Shown piece after piece: positions 8,104-16,690 of a stretch of 64,000 nucleotides of DNA. A program made the position numbers and the translations under genes. Source of the stretch: Microvirga massiliensis. Lineage in GTDB: Bacteria > Pseudomonadota > Alphaproteobacteria > Rhizobiales > Beijerinckiaceae. The notes under the pieces are model-generated. The model made no database searches, was not told where the DNA came from, and was given only the letters and a program-made list of their open reading frames with translations. How positions within the stretch are numbered: position 1 is the stretch's first letter; each line of letters begins with the position of its first letter. The DNA lies in assembly GCF_001006805.1 (NCBI RefSeq), contig NZ_LN811353.1, forward strand, positions 417,690-481,689, read 5' to 3'.

Positions 8104-9891
8104 ATGAAGCGCACTGCGTCGGCGAACGCTCAGAGCCCCGAATTGAAAGAGGCCCTCGCGGCCTGCCGCCCCGCCTTCATGGGGGTGGCCGTGTTCTCGG
8201 CCTTCATCAATGTTCTGATGCTGACCGGCTCCGTCTACATGCTCCAGATCTACGATCGGGTGCTGGCGAGTCGGAGCGTGTCGACGCTGATCGGCCTCTC
8301 GCTCATCGTGCTCGCCGCCTATCTCCTGCAAGGCGGGCTCGATTCGATCCGGTCCAAGATGCTGGCGCGGATCGGCGCCCGCTTCGACGAGATGCTGTCC
8401 GGGCGGATCTTCGACCTCGTCGCAAGCCTGCCGCTCCGGGGGGCGAGGCAGGCGGATAGTCTTCAGCCCATTCACGACCTCGACAAGATTCGGGGCTTCC
8501 TGTCGGGCCTTGGGCCAACAGCCCTGTTCGACATGCCCTTCATGCCGATATTTTTCCTCGGCTGTTTTATCATCCATCCCTGGCTCGGCATCTTGGCCGT
8601 CCTGGGCGGCCTCGTGATCGTGTCGCTCACGCTCCTGACCGACAGGCGAAGCCGCGGCCCGATGGCCGATCTCACGAAGAGCATGGGTGAGCGTCAGGGC
8701 CTGGCGGAAACCAGCCGCCGCAATGCGGAGGCGGTCCGCGCGCTCGGGATGCACGGCTTCCTTTCGGAACGCTTCGCGACGGCCAACGAGCGGCACGTTC
8801 AGGACGCGCTCCGGGCCAGCGACGCAGCGGCCGGGATTGGCGCCTTTGCGAAGATTTTCCGCATGATTCTGCAATCGGGGGCGCTCGGCCTCGGCGCCTT
8901 TCTCGTGATCCGCAATGAGATGTCGGCGGGCGCCATGATCGCCGCTTCGATCCTTCTGTCGCGCGCGCTCGCGCCGATCGAGATCGCCGTTGCGAACTGG
9001 CGCGGCTTCGTGGCGGCCCGCCAGGGCTTTGCCCGGCTTCAGAACATTCTCGCCCTCGTGCCCAAGCAGGCCGAGCGGCACGCCTTGCCGGCACCGCACA
9101 GGACCCTGACCGTCCAGGACCTCTTCGTGGGCCCGCCGGGCTCGACATCTCCGGTCGTGCAGGCGGCCACGTTCCAGCTGAAGGCCGGCCAGGGGCTCGG
9201 CCTCATCGGCCCCTCCGCTTCGGGAAAGTCCACCCTCGCGCGCGGGATCGTCGGAGTATGGTCGTCGCTCCGGGGAGAGGTTCGGCTCGACGGCGCGACA
9301 CTCGACCAGTGGGAGCCCGATTCCCTCGGCGAGCACACCGGATACCTTCCGCAGGACGTGGAGCTGTTTGCCGGCACCATTGCTGAGAACATCGCGCGAT
9401 TCCGCCCGAATGCGCCACCCGAGGCCGTGATCGCTGCGGCCGAAACGGCCGGCGCTCACGAAATGATCCTGCAGCTCCCGGACGGCTACAATACGCAGAT
9501 CGGGGAGGGTGGCACGGCTCTCTCGGGAGGTCAGCGCCAGCGCATCGCGCTCGCCCGGGCTCTCTACGGTGAACCCTTCCTTGTCGTCCTGGATGAGCCG
9601 AATTCGAGCCTCGACGGGGCCGGTGACGAAGCCCTCAACCGGGCGATCCTGTCGGTTCGCCAGCGCGGCGGCGTCGTGGTCGTGATTACCCACCGTCCTG
9701 CCGCCCTCGGCAATGTCGATCTCGTCGCGATCATGGAAGGCGGGCGCATTAGGCAGTTCGGGGCACGGGACGAAGTATTGCAATCCGTTATGAAGCGGCC
9801 TGTCCCCGGGCCGGTCGCGGCGCCGGCCCGGCCTGCAGCCGTGAGCGGCCCCGCGGGCGCGGCGCCGACGAATCTGAGGGAGGTCGGATAA
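8104..9891 (+). CDS. type I secretion ABC transporter, permease/ATPase (PrtD family)
   Basis: Inner-membrane exporter subunit with a fused membrane and ATPase domain, powering one-step secretion of C-terminal-signal proteins. Of 595 residues, the first 320 form the transmembrane region (opening helix near residues 28-45; TGSVYMLQIYDRVL is typical of PrtD). Walker A GPSASGKS is at 369-376, signature LSGGQRQR at 473 and Walker B FLVVLDEP near 492-499. The D-loop follows. I prefer the ATG at 8104, preceded by GGGACGG, over 8092, which has no ribosome site. The HlyD-type partner starts directly after the stop. No RTX gene is adjacent, so its substrate is not evident. Confidence 0.93.
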   Translation: MKRTASANAQSPELKEALAACRPAFMGVAVFSAFINVLMLTGSVYMLQIYDRVLASRSVSTLIGLSLIVLAAYLLQGGLDSIRSKMLARIGARFDEMLSGRIFDLVASLPLRGARQADSLQPIHDLDKIRGFLSGLGPTALFDMPFMPIFFLGCFIIHPWLGILAVLGGLVIVSLTLLTDRRSRGPMADLTKSMGERQGLAETSRRNAEAVRALGMHGFLSERFATANERHVQDALRASDAAAGIGAFAKIFRMILQSGALGLGAFLVIRNEMSAGAMIAASILLSRALAPIEIAVANWRGFVAARQGFARLQNILALVPKQAERHALPAPHRTLTVQDLFVGPPGSTSPVVQAATFQLKAGQGLGLIGPSASGKSTLARGIVGVWSSLRGEVRLDGATLDQWEPDSLGEHTGYLPQDVELFAGTIAENIARFRPNAPPEAVIAAAETAGAHEMILQLPDGYNTQIGEGGTALSGGQRQRIALARALYGEPFLVVLDEPNSSLDGAGDEALNRAILSVRQRGGVVVVITHRPAALGNVDLVAIMEGGRIRQFGARDEVLQSVMKRPVPGPVAAPARPAAVSGPAGAAPTNLREVG

Positions 9892-11202
9892 ATGACCGGA
9901 CCAACAACATCCCGCCATCAGCGGGCGCTCCGTCGCTCCGCCCTGACCGGGTTTTCGCTCATCGCGTTATTTGGTGGCACGATCGGCCTCTGGGCCGCGA
10001 CGTCCACGCTCTCCGGAGCGGTCGTCGCCGGCGGGCAGTTCGTCGTCGACACGAACGTCAAGAAGGTGCAGCACCCCACGGGGGGCATCGTAGGCGAGCT
10101 GCATGTCCGCGATGGCGACAAGGTCCAGGAAGGCGAGCTGCTGATCCGGCTCGACGAAACGATCACGCGCGCCAATCTCCAGATCGTCCTGGGCCAGATC
10201 GACGAGCTCGTCGCGCGCCAGGCGCGGCTCGAGGCGGAGCGGGATGGGGCGAGCGATCTGACCGTGCCGGCAAGCCTGCAGAGCCGCATGAGCGATCCAG
10301 CGGTTGCGAAGCTGATCGGCTCCGAGCGCACCCTGTTCGAGGCGCGGCGCAGCGCGCGCGAGGGCCAGAAAAGCCAGCTCCAGCGCCGCATTGCGCAGCT
10401 GCACGACGAGATCACCGGTCTCAAGGCCCAGCAGAATGCCAAGGTCCGCGAGGCGGAACTCATTGCGAACGAGCTCAGCGGCGTTCGGGAGCTCTACCAA
10501 AAGAACCTGATTCAGCTCACGAGGCTCATTTCTCTCGAACGGGAAGCCGCGAGCCTCGAAGGCCAGCGTGGTCAGCTCATCGCCGGCGTGGCGCAGGCCG
10601 AAGGCAAGATTGCGGAGACGTCGCTCCAGATCATCCAGGTCGACGAGGAGATGCGCGCCGAGGTCATGCGGGAAATGCGTGAGCTTCAGGGAAAGCTCTC
10701 GGAACTCTCCGAACGGCGAGTCGCCGCCGAGGACCAGTTGAAGCGTGTCGAGATCCGCGCCCCCAGCTCCGGATTCGTGCACCAGCTTGCGGTGCATACG
10801 GTGGGTGGCGTCATCTCCCCGGCGGAGCCTGCCATGCTGATCGTTCCGGTCGACGAGAATCTCGGGCTCGAAGCCCGCGTGATGCCGCACGACATCGACC
10901 AGGTGGTGCCTGGCCACACGGCGACCATTCGGGTCAGTGCCTCCAACCAGCGCACGACGCCCGAGATCTTCGGGACTGTGACGCGCGTTTCAGCAGACGT
11001 TTCGAAGGATCAGCAGACGGGTGTTCCCTTCTATACCATCCGCGTTGGCGTCACGCCTGATGAACTCGCCCGTCTCGGTAATCTGCGCATCGTCGCCGGC
11101 ATGCAGGCGGAGGTCTTCATCCAGACGAACGAGCGCACGCCGCTGCAGTATTTCATCAAGCCGCTGAAGGACCAGTTCGCGCGGGCCTTTAGGGAAAGCT
11201 GA
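9892..11202 (+). CDS. HlyD-family membrane fusion protein of type I secretion
   Basis: Periplasmic adaptor linking the ABC transporter to an outer-membrane TolC-like channel. The 436 residues have one N-terminal membrane helix (GFSLIALFGGTIGLWAATSTL). A lipoyl-like strand with VQHPTGGIVGELHVRDGD follows, then a long coiled-coil hairpin (about 95-290). The second lipoyl half has RVEIRAPSSGFVHQLAVHT, and a beta-barrel with conserved RTTPEIFGTV ends it. Length and order are standard for the PrtE/HlyD family. It starts immediately after the transporter stop, so the two are co-transcribed. A very similar protein is encoded at 17194-18501, the partner of the second system. Confidence 0.93.
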   Translation: MTGPTTSRHQRALRRSALTGFSLIALFGGTIGLWAATSTLSGAVVAGGQFVVDTNVKKVQHPTGGIVGELHVRDGDKVQEGELLIRLDETITRANLQIVLGQIDELVARQARLEAERDGASDLTVPASLQSRMSDPAVAKLIGSERTLFEARRSAREGQKSQLQRRIAQLHDEITGLKAQQNAKVREAELIANELSGVRELYQKNLIQLTRLISLEREAASLEGQRGQLIAGVAQAEGKIAETSLQIIQVDEEMRAEVMREMRELQGKLSELSERRVAAEDQLKRVEIRAPSSGFVHQLAVHTVGGVISPAEPAMLIVPVDENLGLEARVMPHDIDQVVPGHTATIRVSASNQRTTPEIFGTVTRVSADVSKDQQTGVPFYTIRVGVTPDELARLGNLRIVAGMQAEVFIQTNERTPLQYFIKPLKDQFARAFRES

Positions 11203-11284
11203 GGCACTTCTCTCGGCTTGAAGGGGGGATCACTTTCACCGTCAGTCTGAACCACGGACGAAGCAATTCATCCTGAGATGGGTA

Positions 11285-11310
11285 GATTGCTTCACTTCGT
11301 TCGCAATGAC
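11285..11310 (-). repeat. dispersed ERSEAI-type repeat
   Basis: Reads GATTGCTTCACTTCGTTCGC and AATGAC on the plus strand, the inverse of copies elsewhere in the window (16665, 34078, 62511). It has a short imperfect palindromic core. Confidence 0.75.
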
Positions 11311-11467
11311 GATGAGGGTCTGAGGGCGGGAGGTGCAGGGCCGGAACCGGAGCAGCGCCGGACCCACTGCCGTCATGGCGAGCCGAAGGCGTGATGCTCT
11401 GCCCTTTACACCGCACTGCCGTCCTGCGAGCCGCCGCAGTCATCCAGCCCGTCACGGATCCACACCC

Positions 11468-11495
11468 GTCATTGCGAGCCGGAGGCGAAGCAATC
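11468..11495 (+). repeat. dispersed ERSEAI-type repeat
   Basis: GTCATTGCGAGCCGGAGGCG followed by AAGCAATC. It is the same family as the copy at 11285, in opposite orientation, so the two copies bracket about 150 bases. Confidence 0.75.
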
Positions 11496-11654
11496 TACCC
11501 CTCGACGGATGCGCCGCTGGCTTGTTTCACACGACCCGAAAAGCGGTGCAGCCAGCACCGACAGTGAGCAACCAAATGCCGGCCAGCGGGTTCTCGGCTT
11601 GAGCACGGACACGTGGGCGACTACGCCTGCATTTGTTCAAGCAGTCGAGCCGGG

Positions 11655-12437
11655 ATGACCAAGCAGCATGATGCGGGCGGCACGCCCATACACCTTCCGG
11701 AAACGATCGCTCTGTTTCTGGATTTCGACGGCACGCTCGTCGACATTGCAGAGCGACCCGAATCTATCGTGGTAGAGCCGATGGTCCCGGGTGCTCTGGC
11801 GCGCTTGCGTGATCGACTCGAGGGCGCACTTGCCGTGATCAGCGGCCGTCCGCTCGCCTTTCTCGATGAGCGGCTCGGGCCGCAGCACTTCGATGCTGCC
11901 GGGATGCACGGGCTCGAATATCGCCTGCGCGGAGAGGCCAGGCCGTGTCGGCCCGAGGAGTACCCGGCCTTGCGCCGTGCCGTGGGCGATCTTGAGAAAG
12001 CGATCCAGCCGATCGGCGCTCTTCTCGAAGACAAGGGCTGCTCCGTTGCCGTCCATTGGCGGCTCGTCCCGGAGCGTGCGGACGAAGCCAGGCGCATCGC
12101 GCAAGCGGTGGCGACCGAGCTCGGCCCGGATTATCGCATCCAGTGGGGCAAGGCGGTCGCCGAAATTCTCCCGGCTGCTGCCGGGAAAGGGCGCGTGATC
12201 GAACGCTTTCTCGAAGAGCCGCCGTTCCGCGGGCGCATGCCGGTTTTCGTGGGAGATGACCTCACCGACGAGGATGGATTCCGGACCGTGAATGCCCGAG
12301 GCGGGGTCTCGGTGCGGGTCGGGGAGGGGGCGACAGTCGCTCGGGCTCGGATCGGAACGCCTGCGCGGCTGAGGCATTGCCTGTCAGCCTGGGCGGACGG
12401 CGCCCCGTTCTCTCTGGACCGGACCACGACCGGATGA
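11655..12437 (+). CDS. otsB: trehalose-6-phosphate phosphatase
   Basis: HAD-superfamily phosphatase hydrolysing trehalose 6-phosphate to trehalose, an osmo- and desiccation protectant. The 260 residues carry motif I (ALFLDFDGTLVDIAERPE, nucleophile and acid Asp) near the N-terminus. Motif II is VISGRP, and the C-terminal VFVGDDLTDEDGF supplies the Mg-binding acidic residues. I start at 11655 because the upstream in-frame ATG would add 14 residues derived from repeat-like sequence. The ribosome site is weak. glk follows 47 bases downstream. No otsA is adjacent, so trehalose 6-phosphate must come from elsewhere in the genome. Confidence 0.92.
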   Translation: MTKQHDAGGTPIHLPETIALFLDFDGTLVDIAERPESIVVEPMVPGALARLRDRLEGALAVISGRPLAFLDERLGPQHFDAAGMHGLEYRLRGEARPCRPEEYPALRRAVGDLEKAIQPIGALLEDKGCSVAVHWRLVPERADEARRIAQAVATELGPDYRIQWGKAVAEILPAAAGKGRVIERFLEEPPFRGRMPVFVGDDLTDEDGFRTVNARGGVSVRVGEGATVARARIGTPARLRHCLSAWADGAPFSLDRTTTG

Positions 12438-12484
12438 GTTCGTTTCGCCCGATTCGTCAGTGAGAGGAGACTGTCTGAGCGCTC

Positions 12485-13477
12485 ATGTTCCCGTTCCCCG
12501 TCCTCATCGGTGACATCGGCGGCACCAACGCCCGCTTCGCGGTGCTCGCGGAGCCGGATGGCCCGATCGAACTCCTCCCCCGTGCGCGGACGGCCGCGGC
12601 TCCCGATCCCGCCGAGGCGATCCGCACGGCGCTCGCAAGCTCGCGCTGCGCGCCACCGAGGGCCGCGATGATCGCCGTGGCGACGCGTGTGGACAGCCTC
12701 GCCATCCGGATGACGAACGCGCCCTGGATCATCGACGCCGCCGCGATCGGAACCGCTCTCGGATTGTCGCGGGTCGATCTCGTGAATGATTACACGCCCG
12801 TCGCCGCGAGCCTCATCGCCCTCGATGCCGAACGTGGCGATCTCGTGCCGCTTGGCGGTACCCCGCAGCAGGACGGCGCGCGGCTCGCGCTCGGGCCCGG
12901 AACGGGCTTTGGGGGATCGGTTCTCGTGCCGGTCGAGGACCGGTTCGCGATCCTCGCCACGGAGGCAGGGCACATGGAGTTCGGTCCCGCCTACCCGGAC
13001 GAGTGGGCGATCTGGCCTCATCTCGAGCAGGTCCTCGGGCGCGTGACCGCCGAAGCCGTGATGTCGGGCCCTGGGCTGCTTCGCCTGGCCAGCGCTCTCG
13101 CTGCGAGCCGGGGGCAGAAGACGCCGTTCTCGAGGCCGAACGAGATCCTCGAAGCGGATCGGTCCGGAGATCCGCTCGCCCGCGAGGTGCTTCGTCTCTT
13201 TGCCCGGGCGCTCGGCCGCTTCGCCGGCGACCTTGCTCTCGCCTTCGATGCGGAAGGCGGTGTCTTCATCGCCGGGGGCATTGCGCCCCGCATGATCGAC
13301 ATTCTCCAGGAAGGCTCGTGCCGGGCGGCGTTCGACCACAAGGCGCCGCAGGATACCTGGACACAGAGGGTGCCGTTCTTCGTCATCACGCATCCGGAGC
13401 CGGCCCTGCTCGGACTTTCGGTTCTCGTCGCGCGGCCGGAGCGCTTCGTGTACCGCTCACAATCCTGGCGCCGCTGA
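12485..13477 (+). CDS. glk: glucokinase
   Basis: ATP-dependent phosphorylation of glucose to glucose 6-phosphate, cytoplasmic. The 330 residues begin with LIGDIGGTNARFAVL, the phosphate-binding motif of bacterial glucokinases. LVNDYTPVAASL (catalytic Asp region) and LALGPGTGFGGSVL follow, then the EAGHMEFGP segment of the Glk family. GGIAPRM near the C-terminus is the adenosine motif. It lies close behind otsB in the same direction, so both may form a sugar-metabolism transcript. A strong hairpin follows at 13503-13528. Confidence 0.93.
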   Translation: MFPFPVLIGDIGGTNARFAVLAEPDGPIELLPRARTAAAPDPAEAIRTALASSRCAPPRAAMIAVATRVDSLAIRMTNAPWIIDAAAIGTALGLSRVDLVNDYTPVAASLIALDAERGDLVPLGGTPQQDGARLALGPGTGFGGSVLVPVEDRFAILATEAGHMEFGPAYPDEWAIWPHLEQVLGRVTAEAVMSGPGLLRLASALAASRGQKTPFSRPNEILEADRSGDPLAREVLRLFARALGRFAGDLALAFDAEGGVFIAGGIAPRMIDILQEGSCRAAFDHKAPQDTWTQRVPFFVITHPEPALLGLSVLVARPERFVYRSQSWRR

Positions 13478-13502
13478 GGCGCTTTATGCAGGCCGGACAT
13501 GC

Positions 13503-13528
13503 GAACGGCCGCCCAAGGGCGACCGTTC
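13503..13528. terminator. terminator-like hairpin after glk
   Basis: GAACGGCCGCCC-AA-GGGCGACCGTTC, a 12-bp stem with one G-T/A-C type mismatch and a 2-base loop. It could end glk transcription (+) and also that of the small convergent ORF (-). No U-tract is seen. Confidence 0.6.
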
Positions 13529-13565
13529 CATTGTCAGCGGGGTCCTGAAGCTGGACCTGCGGCGA

Positions 13566-13643
13566 TCAGGCGCCGCTCCTCTCGCGAGAGGCGAGATTCC
13601 AGGTCTTGCAGCCCGCAGGCCCTGCGAAACGACAATGAGACAC
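13566..13643 (-). CDS. very small ORF (25 aa) with exceptionally strong ribosome site
   Basis: A GTG-started ORF of 25 codons. It starts MSHCRFAGPAGCKTW, contains two cysteines and ends in a polar, Arg-rich tail. Seven bases before the GTG is GGAGG, embedded in a 17-base perfect complement to the 3' end of alphaproteobacterial 16S rRNA. A 16-bp inverted repeat lies further upstream, a 14-bp palindrome (CCTCTCGCGAGAGG, 13578-13591) covers the ORF end, and a hairpin lies beyond. The size and layout suggest a leader peptide or a regulatory micro-protein. No family is recognised with certainty. It is divergent from prfC and convergent with glk. Confidence 0.55.
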   Translation of the reverse strand: MSHCRFAGPAGCKTWNLASRERSGA

Positions 13644-13659
13644 TGGATCACCTCCTTTC
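13643..13659 (-). promoter_or_regulatory. 17-nt perfect Shine-Dalgarno/anti-16S match
   Basis: On the minus strand this reads GAAAGGAGGTGATCCAG, complementary over its whole length to the 3' tail of 16S rRNA (CTGGATCACCTCCTTTC). Ordinary sites in this window match 4-7 bases. The last G is the first base of the GTG start. Confidence 0.7.
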
Positions 13660-13673
13660 GGTTGTTGACGACG

Positions 13674-13689
13674 ACACCATATCTGGTGT
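13674..13689. promoter_or_regulatory. inverted repeat upstream of the small ORF
   Basis: ACACCA-TATC-TGGTGT, a perfect 6-bp arm palindrome 15 bases upstream of the strong ribosome site. It could be an operator or a 5' leader hairpin for the small ORF, or lie in the prfC promoter. Confidence 0.4.
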
Positions 13690-13768
13690 GTGTGACCCGT
13701 ATTGAACAGGGTTCGTGCTGCGACCCCTCGTCCACTTCGGTCTGATTTCTCCAAATTCGATCCTGTCC

Positions 13769-15358
13769 ATGACGCCACTCCCGGATGCCGTCGAGCGCCG
13801 CCGCACTTTTGCGATCATTTCACACCCCGACGCGGGAAAGACCACGCTGACCGAGAAGCTTCTCCTGTTCGGGGGAGCGATTCAGCTCGCCGGCGAGGTT
13901 AAGGCCAAGCGCAACCGGATCTCGACCCGCTCCGACTGGATGGGGATCGAGAAGGAACGCGGGATCTCGGTCGTCACCTCCGTGATGACGTTCGAATACG
14001 GGGGCTGTGTCTTCAATCTCCTCGACACGCCGGGGCACGAGGACTTCTCTGAGGACACCTATCGCACGCTCACGGCGGTAGATTCCGCCGTGATGGTGAT
14101 CGACGCCGCGAAGGGCATCGAGGCGCGCACCCGCAAGCTCTTCGAGGTATGCCGCCTGCGCGATATCCCGATCGTCACCTTCATCAACAAGCTCGACCGC
14201 GAGACGCGCGATCCGTTCGAGCTTCTCGACGAGATCGAGAAAACCCTTGCCCTCGATACGGCTCCCATCAACTGGCCGATCGGACGCGGCCGGAGCTTCG
14301 CGGGAACTTATGATCTCGCGAAGAACCACGTGCGCCGCATCGACACCGACGAGGCGCCGGTCGCGGTCTCGGGGCCGGATGACCCGATGCTCGCGGACCT
14401 GCTGCCGGATGGAGAACTCTCGACCTGGCAGGACGAGGTGGAGTTGGCACGCGAAGGCTGCCGCCCCTTCGATCTCGAGGCCTTCCGGGAAGGGCATCTG
14501 ACGCCGGTCTTCTTCGGCAGCGCTCTGCGCAATTTCGGCGTACGCGACCTGATCGACGCGCTGGCATCCTACGCGCCGCCGCCGCGCGGGCAGGAGGCGG
14601 ATCGCCGGACCGTCGAGGCAGGCGAGCCCAAGATGACCGGCTTCGTATTCAAGATCCAAGCGAACATGGATCCGAACCATCGCGACCGGATGGCCTTCAT
14701 GCGGATCTGCTCGGGGCGGCTCGCCCGCGGCATGAAGGCGAAGCTCGTGCGCACCGGCAAGCCGATCAGTCTGTCGGCGCCGCAATTCTTCTTCGCCCAG
14801 GATCGCTCGATCGCCGACGAAGCCTATGCGGGTGACGTCGTCGGCATCCCGAATCACGGAACGCTGCGCATCGGCGACACGCTCACCGAGGGCGAAGACA
14901 TCGTCTTCCGGGGAGTTCCGAGCTTCGCACCGGAACTCCTGCGCCGGATCAAGCTCACGGATGCCATGAAGGCCAAGAAGCTCCGGGAGGCCCTGCAGCA
15001 GATGGCCGAGGAGGGCGTCGTCCAGCTGTTCCTGCCGATGGACGGTTCGGGCGCCATCGTCGGCGTCGTCGGCGCGCTGCAGCTCGACGTTCTGAAGGAG
15101 CGTCTCCAGGTGGAGTACGGGTTGCCGATCGACTACGAGACGACGCGATTCACGCTCTGCCGCTGGATTTCCGCGGACAGCTCCGTGGAACTCGACCGGT
15201 TCATCGAGGCGCATCTGTCCGGCATGGCCAGCGACCTCGACGGCGCGCCGGTTTTCCTGGCGTCGAACGCGTTCTCGCTTCAATATGAGCAGGATCGCTG
15301 GAAGGCCGTGCGCTTCACGGACGTGAAGGACTATCAGCGCCAGGCGGAAGCGGCCTGA
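13769..15358 (+). CDS. prfC: peptide chain release factor 3
   Basis: Translational GTPase that recycles RF1 and RF2 from terminating ribosomes. The 529 residues open with RRRTFAIISHPDAGKTTLTE, the RF3 P-loop. The switch region has DTPGHEDFSEDTYRTL (G3), which separates RF3 from EF-G. The G4 motif NKLD is in FINKLDRETRDP. The C-terminal domains have the usual length. I chose the ATG at 13769 because RF3 proteins start shortly before the RRTFAIISH block; the earlier GTG at 13715 would add 18 atypical residues. The ribosome site is weak, so the start is less sure than the gene. Confidence 0.95.
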   Translation: MTPLPDAVERRRTFAIISHPDAGKTTLTEKLLLFGGAIQLAGEVKAKRNRISTRSDWMGIEKERGISVVTSVMTFEYGGCVFNLLDTPGHEDFSEDTYRTLTAVDSAVMVIDAAKGIEARTRKLFEVCRLRDIPIVTFINKLDRETRDPFELLDEIEKTLALDTAPINWPIGRGRSFAGTYDLAKNHVRRIDTDEAPVAVSGPDDPMLADLLPDGELSTWQDEVELAREGCRPFDLEAFREGHLTPVFFGSALRNFGVRDLIDALASYAPPPRGQEADRRTVEAGEPKMTGFVFKIQANMDPNHRDRMAFMRICSGRLARGMKAKLVRTGKPISLSAPQFFFAQDRSIADEAYAGDVVGIPNHGTLRIGDTLTEGEDIVFRGVPSFAPELLRRIKLTDAMKAKKLREALQQMAEEGVVQLFLPMDGSGAIVGVVGALQLDVLKERLQVEYGLPIDYETTRFTLCRWISADSSVELDRFIEAHLSGMASDLDGAPVFLASNAFSLQYEQDRWKAVRFTDVKDYQRQAEAA

Positions 15359-15500
15359 TCGTTCAATAGGTCATCCGGCCGGGATGATGGGTAGCGAGCC
15401 GGCGCATCGAGAGATGCCCGGCTTTTCACGTCATGGGGAATGGCTTGCGAACTCCGCTTCGATCTGGACCGGCGGTTTACCGATCAATCCGCGATTAAAT

Positions 15501-15521
15501 TAACTTTTCGTAAAAAAGTTA
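15501..15521. promoter_or_regulatory. AT-rich inverted repeat upstream of the LuxR gene
   Basis: TAACTTTT-CGTAA-AAAAGTTA, a perfect 8-bp arm palindrome in an unusually AT-rich patch. It lies about 100 bases before the regulator gene and 140 after prfC. It is an operator candidate, or a terminator for prfC given the A/T-rich arms. Confidence 0.45.
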
Positions 15522-15617
15522 TTTGGCTATGTCGAATGGCCGATTGCGATCCAAACATGTCTGCACCAAATTGCCGGCTAATTGCCTCGATTTTGATCGT
15601 CTGTTTGGGGAGACAGA

Positions 15618-16274
15618 ATGGCGAAAGCAGCAATTGCGCTTGTAAATCAGCAGCCACTTCTTCTGAGAGGAGTATCGGCGTTTTTCGACACGAGGGAAGA
15701 TTTCACGATTGTCGCGAATAGCATGTCTATTGCTGATGCGGTAACAATAACGGCGAAATACAACCCCAATGTAATCCTCTTCGACCTGGATGGCTCCGGC
15801 AAGGCCATCAAGGCGATATCCGAAATCGCGCAGCAAGGCCGGACCAGAATCGTCATCTTTACTCCGGTCACGAATGTCGAAGCCGCCGTTCGAGCCTTGG
15901 AGGCGGGCGCGGCGGCTTACGTATCGTCCTGGAACGCGCCCGACGAGCTGATGAGTGCCATCGAATGTGTCCTGAGAGGACAGACGTTCATTAGTCCGGC
16001 CATCGCTTCGAAGGTGATTGCCTCGCTGCGGGCGGCGTCACAAAAGAAATCTGCCATGAACTCGAAACGGCTTACCGTTCGCGAGGACCAGATCATATCC
16101 CTGCTGCTGAAGGGCAAGACCAACAGGGAAATCGCATCCCAACTCGGGTTGAGCGAGAGGACCATAAAGCACTACATGGGCCTGCTCATGCAGAAGCTCG
16201 ACGCAAGAAACAGGCTCGAGCTCGCCCTCGCCGCAAAGACCTTCCAACCACAACACGCGCCCGTGTTCAATTAG
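15618..16274 (+). CDS. LuxR/NarL-type regulator with degenerate receiver domain
   Basis: The 218 residues comprise a receiver-like domain (1-120), a linker and a LuxR-type helix-turn-helix (about 150-210; LTVREDQIISLLLKGKTNRE and IASQLGLSERTIKHY). Asp56 (NVILFDLDG) occupies the phospho-acceptor place. The N-terminal acidic pair that binds Mg is replaced by Asn10-Gln11 (ALVNQQPLLL), and a Thr occurs at the switch position (VIFTPV). It is probably a transcription factor that does not need ordinary phosphorylation, as seen in other atypical receivers. No kinase is adjacent. GGAGA precedes the ATG, and a 12-bp hairpin terminator follows. Its base composition is lower in GC than its neighbours. 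Confidence 0.88.
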   Translation: MAKAAIALVNQQPLLLRGVSAFFDTREDFTIVANSMSIADAVTITAKYNPNVILFDLDGSGKAIKAISEIAQQGRTRIVIFTPVTNVEAAVRALEAGAAAYVSSWNAPDELMSAIECVLRGQTFISPAIASKVIASLRAASQKKSAMNSKRLTVREDQIISLLLKGKTNREIASQLGLSERTIKHYMGLLMQKLDARNRLELALAAKTFQPQHAPVFN

Positions 16275-16319
16275 GGGGGCCGGTCTGCCTCCAAATGGAT
16301 GAGCCAGACCAGGATTGTG

Positions 16320-16347
16320 AGCCGTTTTCACGAGAGTGAAAACGGCT
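16320..16347 (+). terminator. terminator of the LuxR-type regulator gene
   Basis: AGCCGTTTTCAC-GAGA-GTGAAAACGGCT, a perfect 12-bp stem with a GNRA-type tetraloop, 46 bases after the stop. A run TTTT follows 6 bases later. Confidence 0.75.
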
Positions 16348-16519
16348 CTGAAGTTTTGCAGGGTCGCGACAGGATATGATCCCGTTGAGAGTTTCGTTGT
16401 CTCGTACCTATTGACATTCCAGCGTTTCCTCTCGTTGACCGATTTCCCAGAGCGGTTACGCGGCAGACCCACACCGTTGTTGCGAGCCGCAGGCGAGGAG
16501 AACCATCCTGAGACGGGTA

Positions 16520-16545
16520 GATTGCTTCACTTCGTTCGCAATGAC
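16520..16545 (-). repeat. dispersed ERSEAI-type repeat
   Basis: GATTGCTTCACTTCGTTCGC then AATGAC, identical to the copy at 11285-11310. The preceding CTGAGACGGGTA is also shared with that locus (CTGAGATGGGTA). Confidence 0.75.
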
Positions 16546-16664
16546 GGAGTGGGCGTGAATACGCGAGGTGCACAGCCGGGAATGGAAATGGACGCCGGAC
16601 CCACTGTGCAGTCTTTGCGAGCCGTCGGCACAGTGCACGCACAGCCCTTTCCGCCGCCTCCACC

Positions 16665-16690
16665 GTCATTGCGAACGAAGTGAAGCAATC
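16665..16690 (+). repeat. dispersed ERSEAI-type repeat
   Basis: GTCATTGCGAACGAAGTGAA then GCAATC, the exact reverse complement of 16520-16545. The pair forms a 26-bp inverted repeat 119 bases apart. Confidence 0.75.

Larger units (their letters stand above)
11203..11654. other. intergenic region with ERSEAI-type repeats
   Basis: No gene. It holds copies of the dispersed repeat GTCATTGCGAnC...GAAGCAATC. One is inverted at 11285-11310, one degenerate copy lies near 11371-11393, and one direct copy is at 11468-11495. ORFs through them encode HCERSEAI-like peptides only because of the repeat. Confidence 0.7.

Noticed and set aside
8017..9918. A 633-codon minus-strand ORF opposite the first ABC transporter
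   Set aside because: The plus strand has complete ABC motifs; the opposite frame is charged low-complexity sequence.
11613..11654. Upstream start for otsB adding 14 residues
   Set aside because: The extension is repeat-derived and does not belong to the phosphatase fold.
13643..13659. Match to the 3' end of 16S rRNA as evidence of an rRNA gene or fragment
   Set aside because: Identity stops after 17 bases and no further 16S sequence flanks it. Reading it as a Shine-Dalgarno on the minus strand explains it better.
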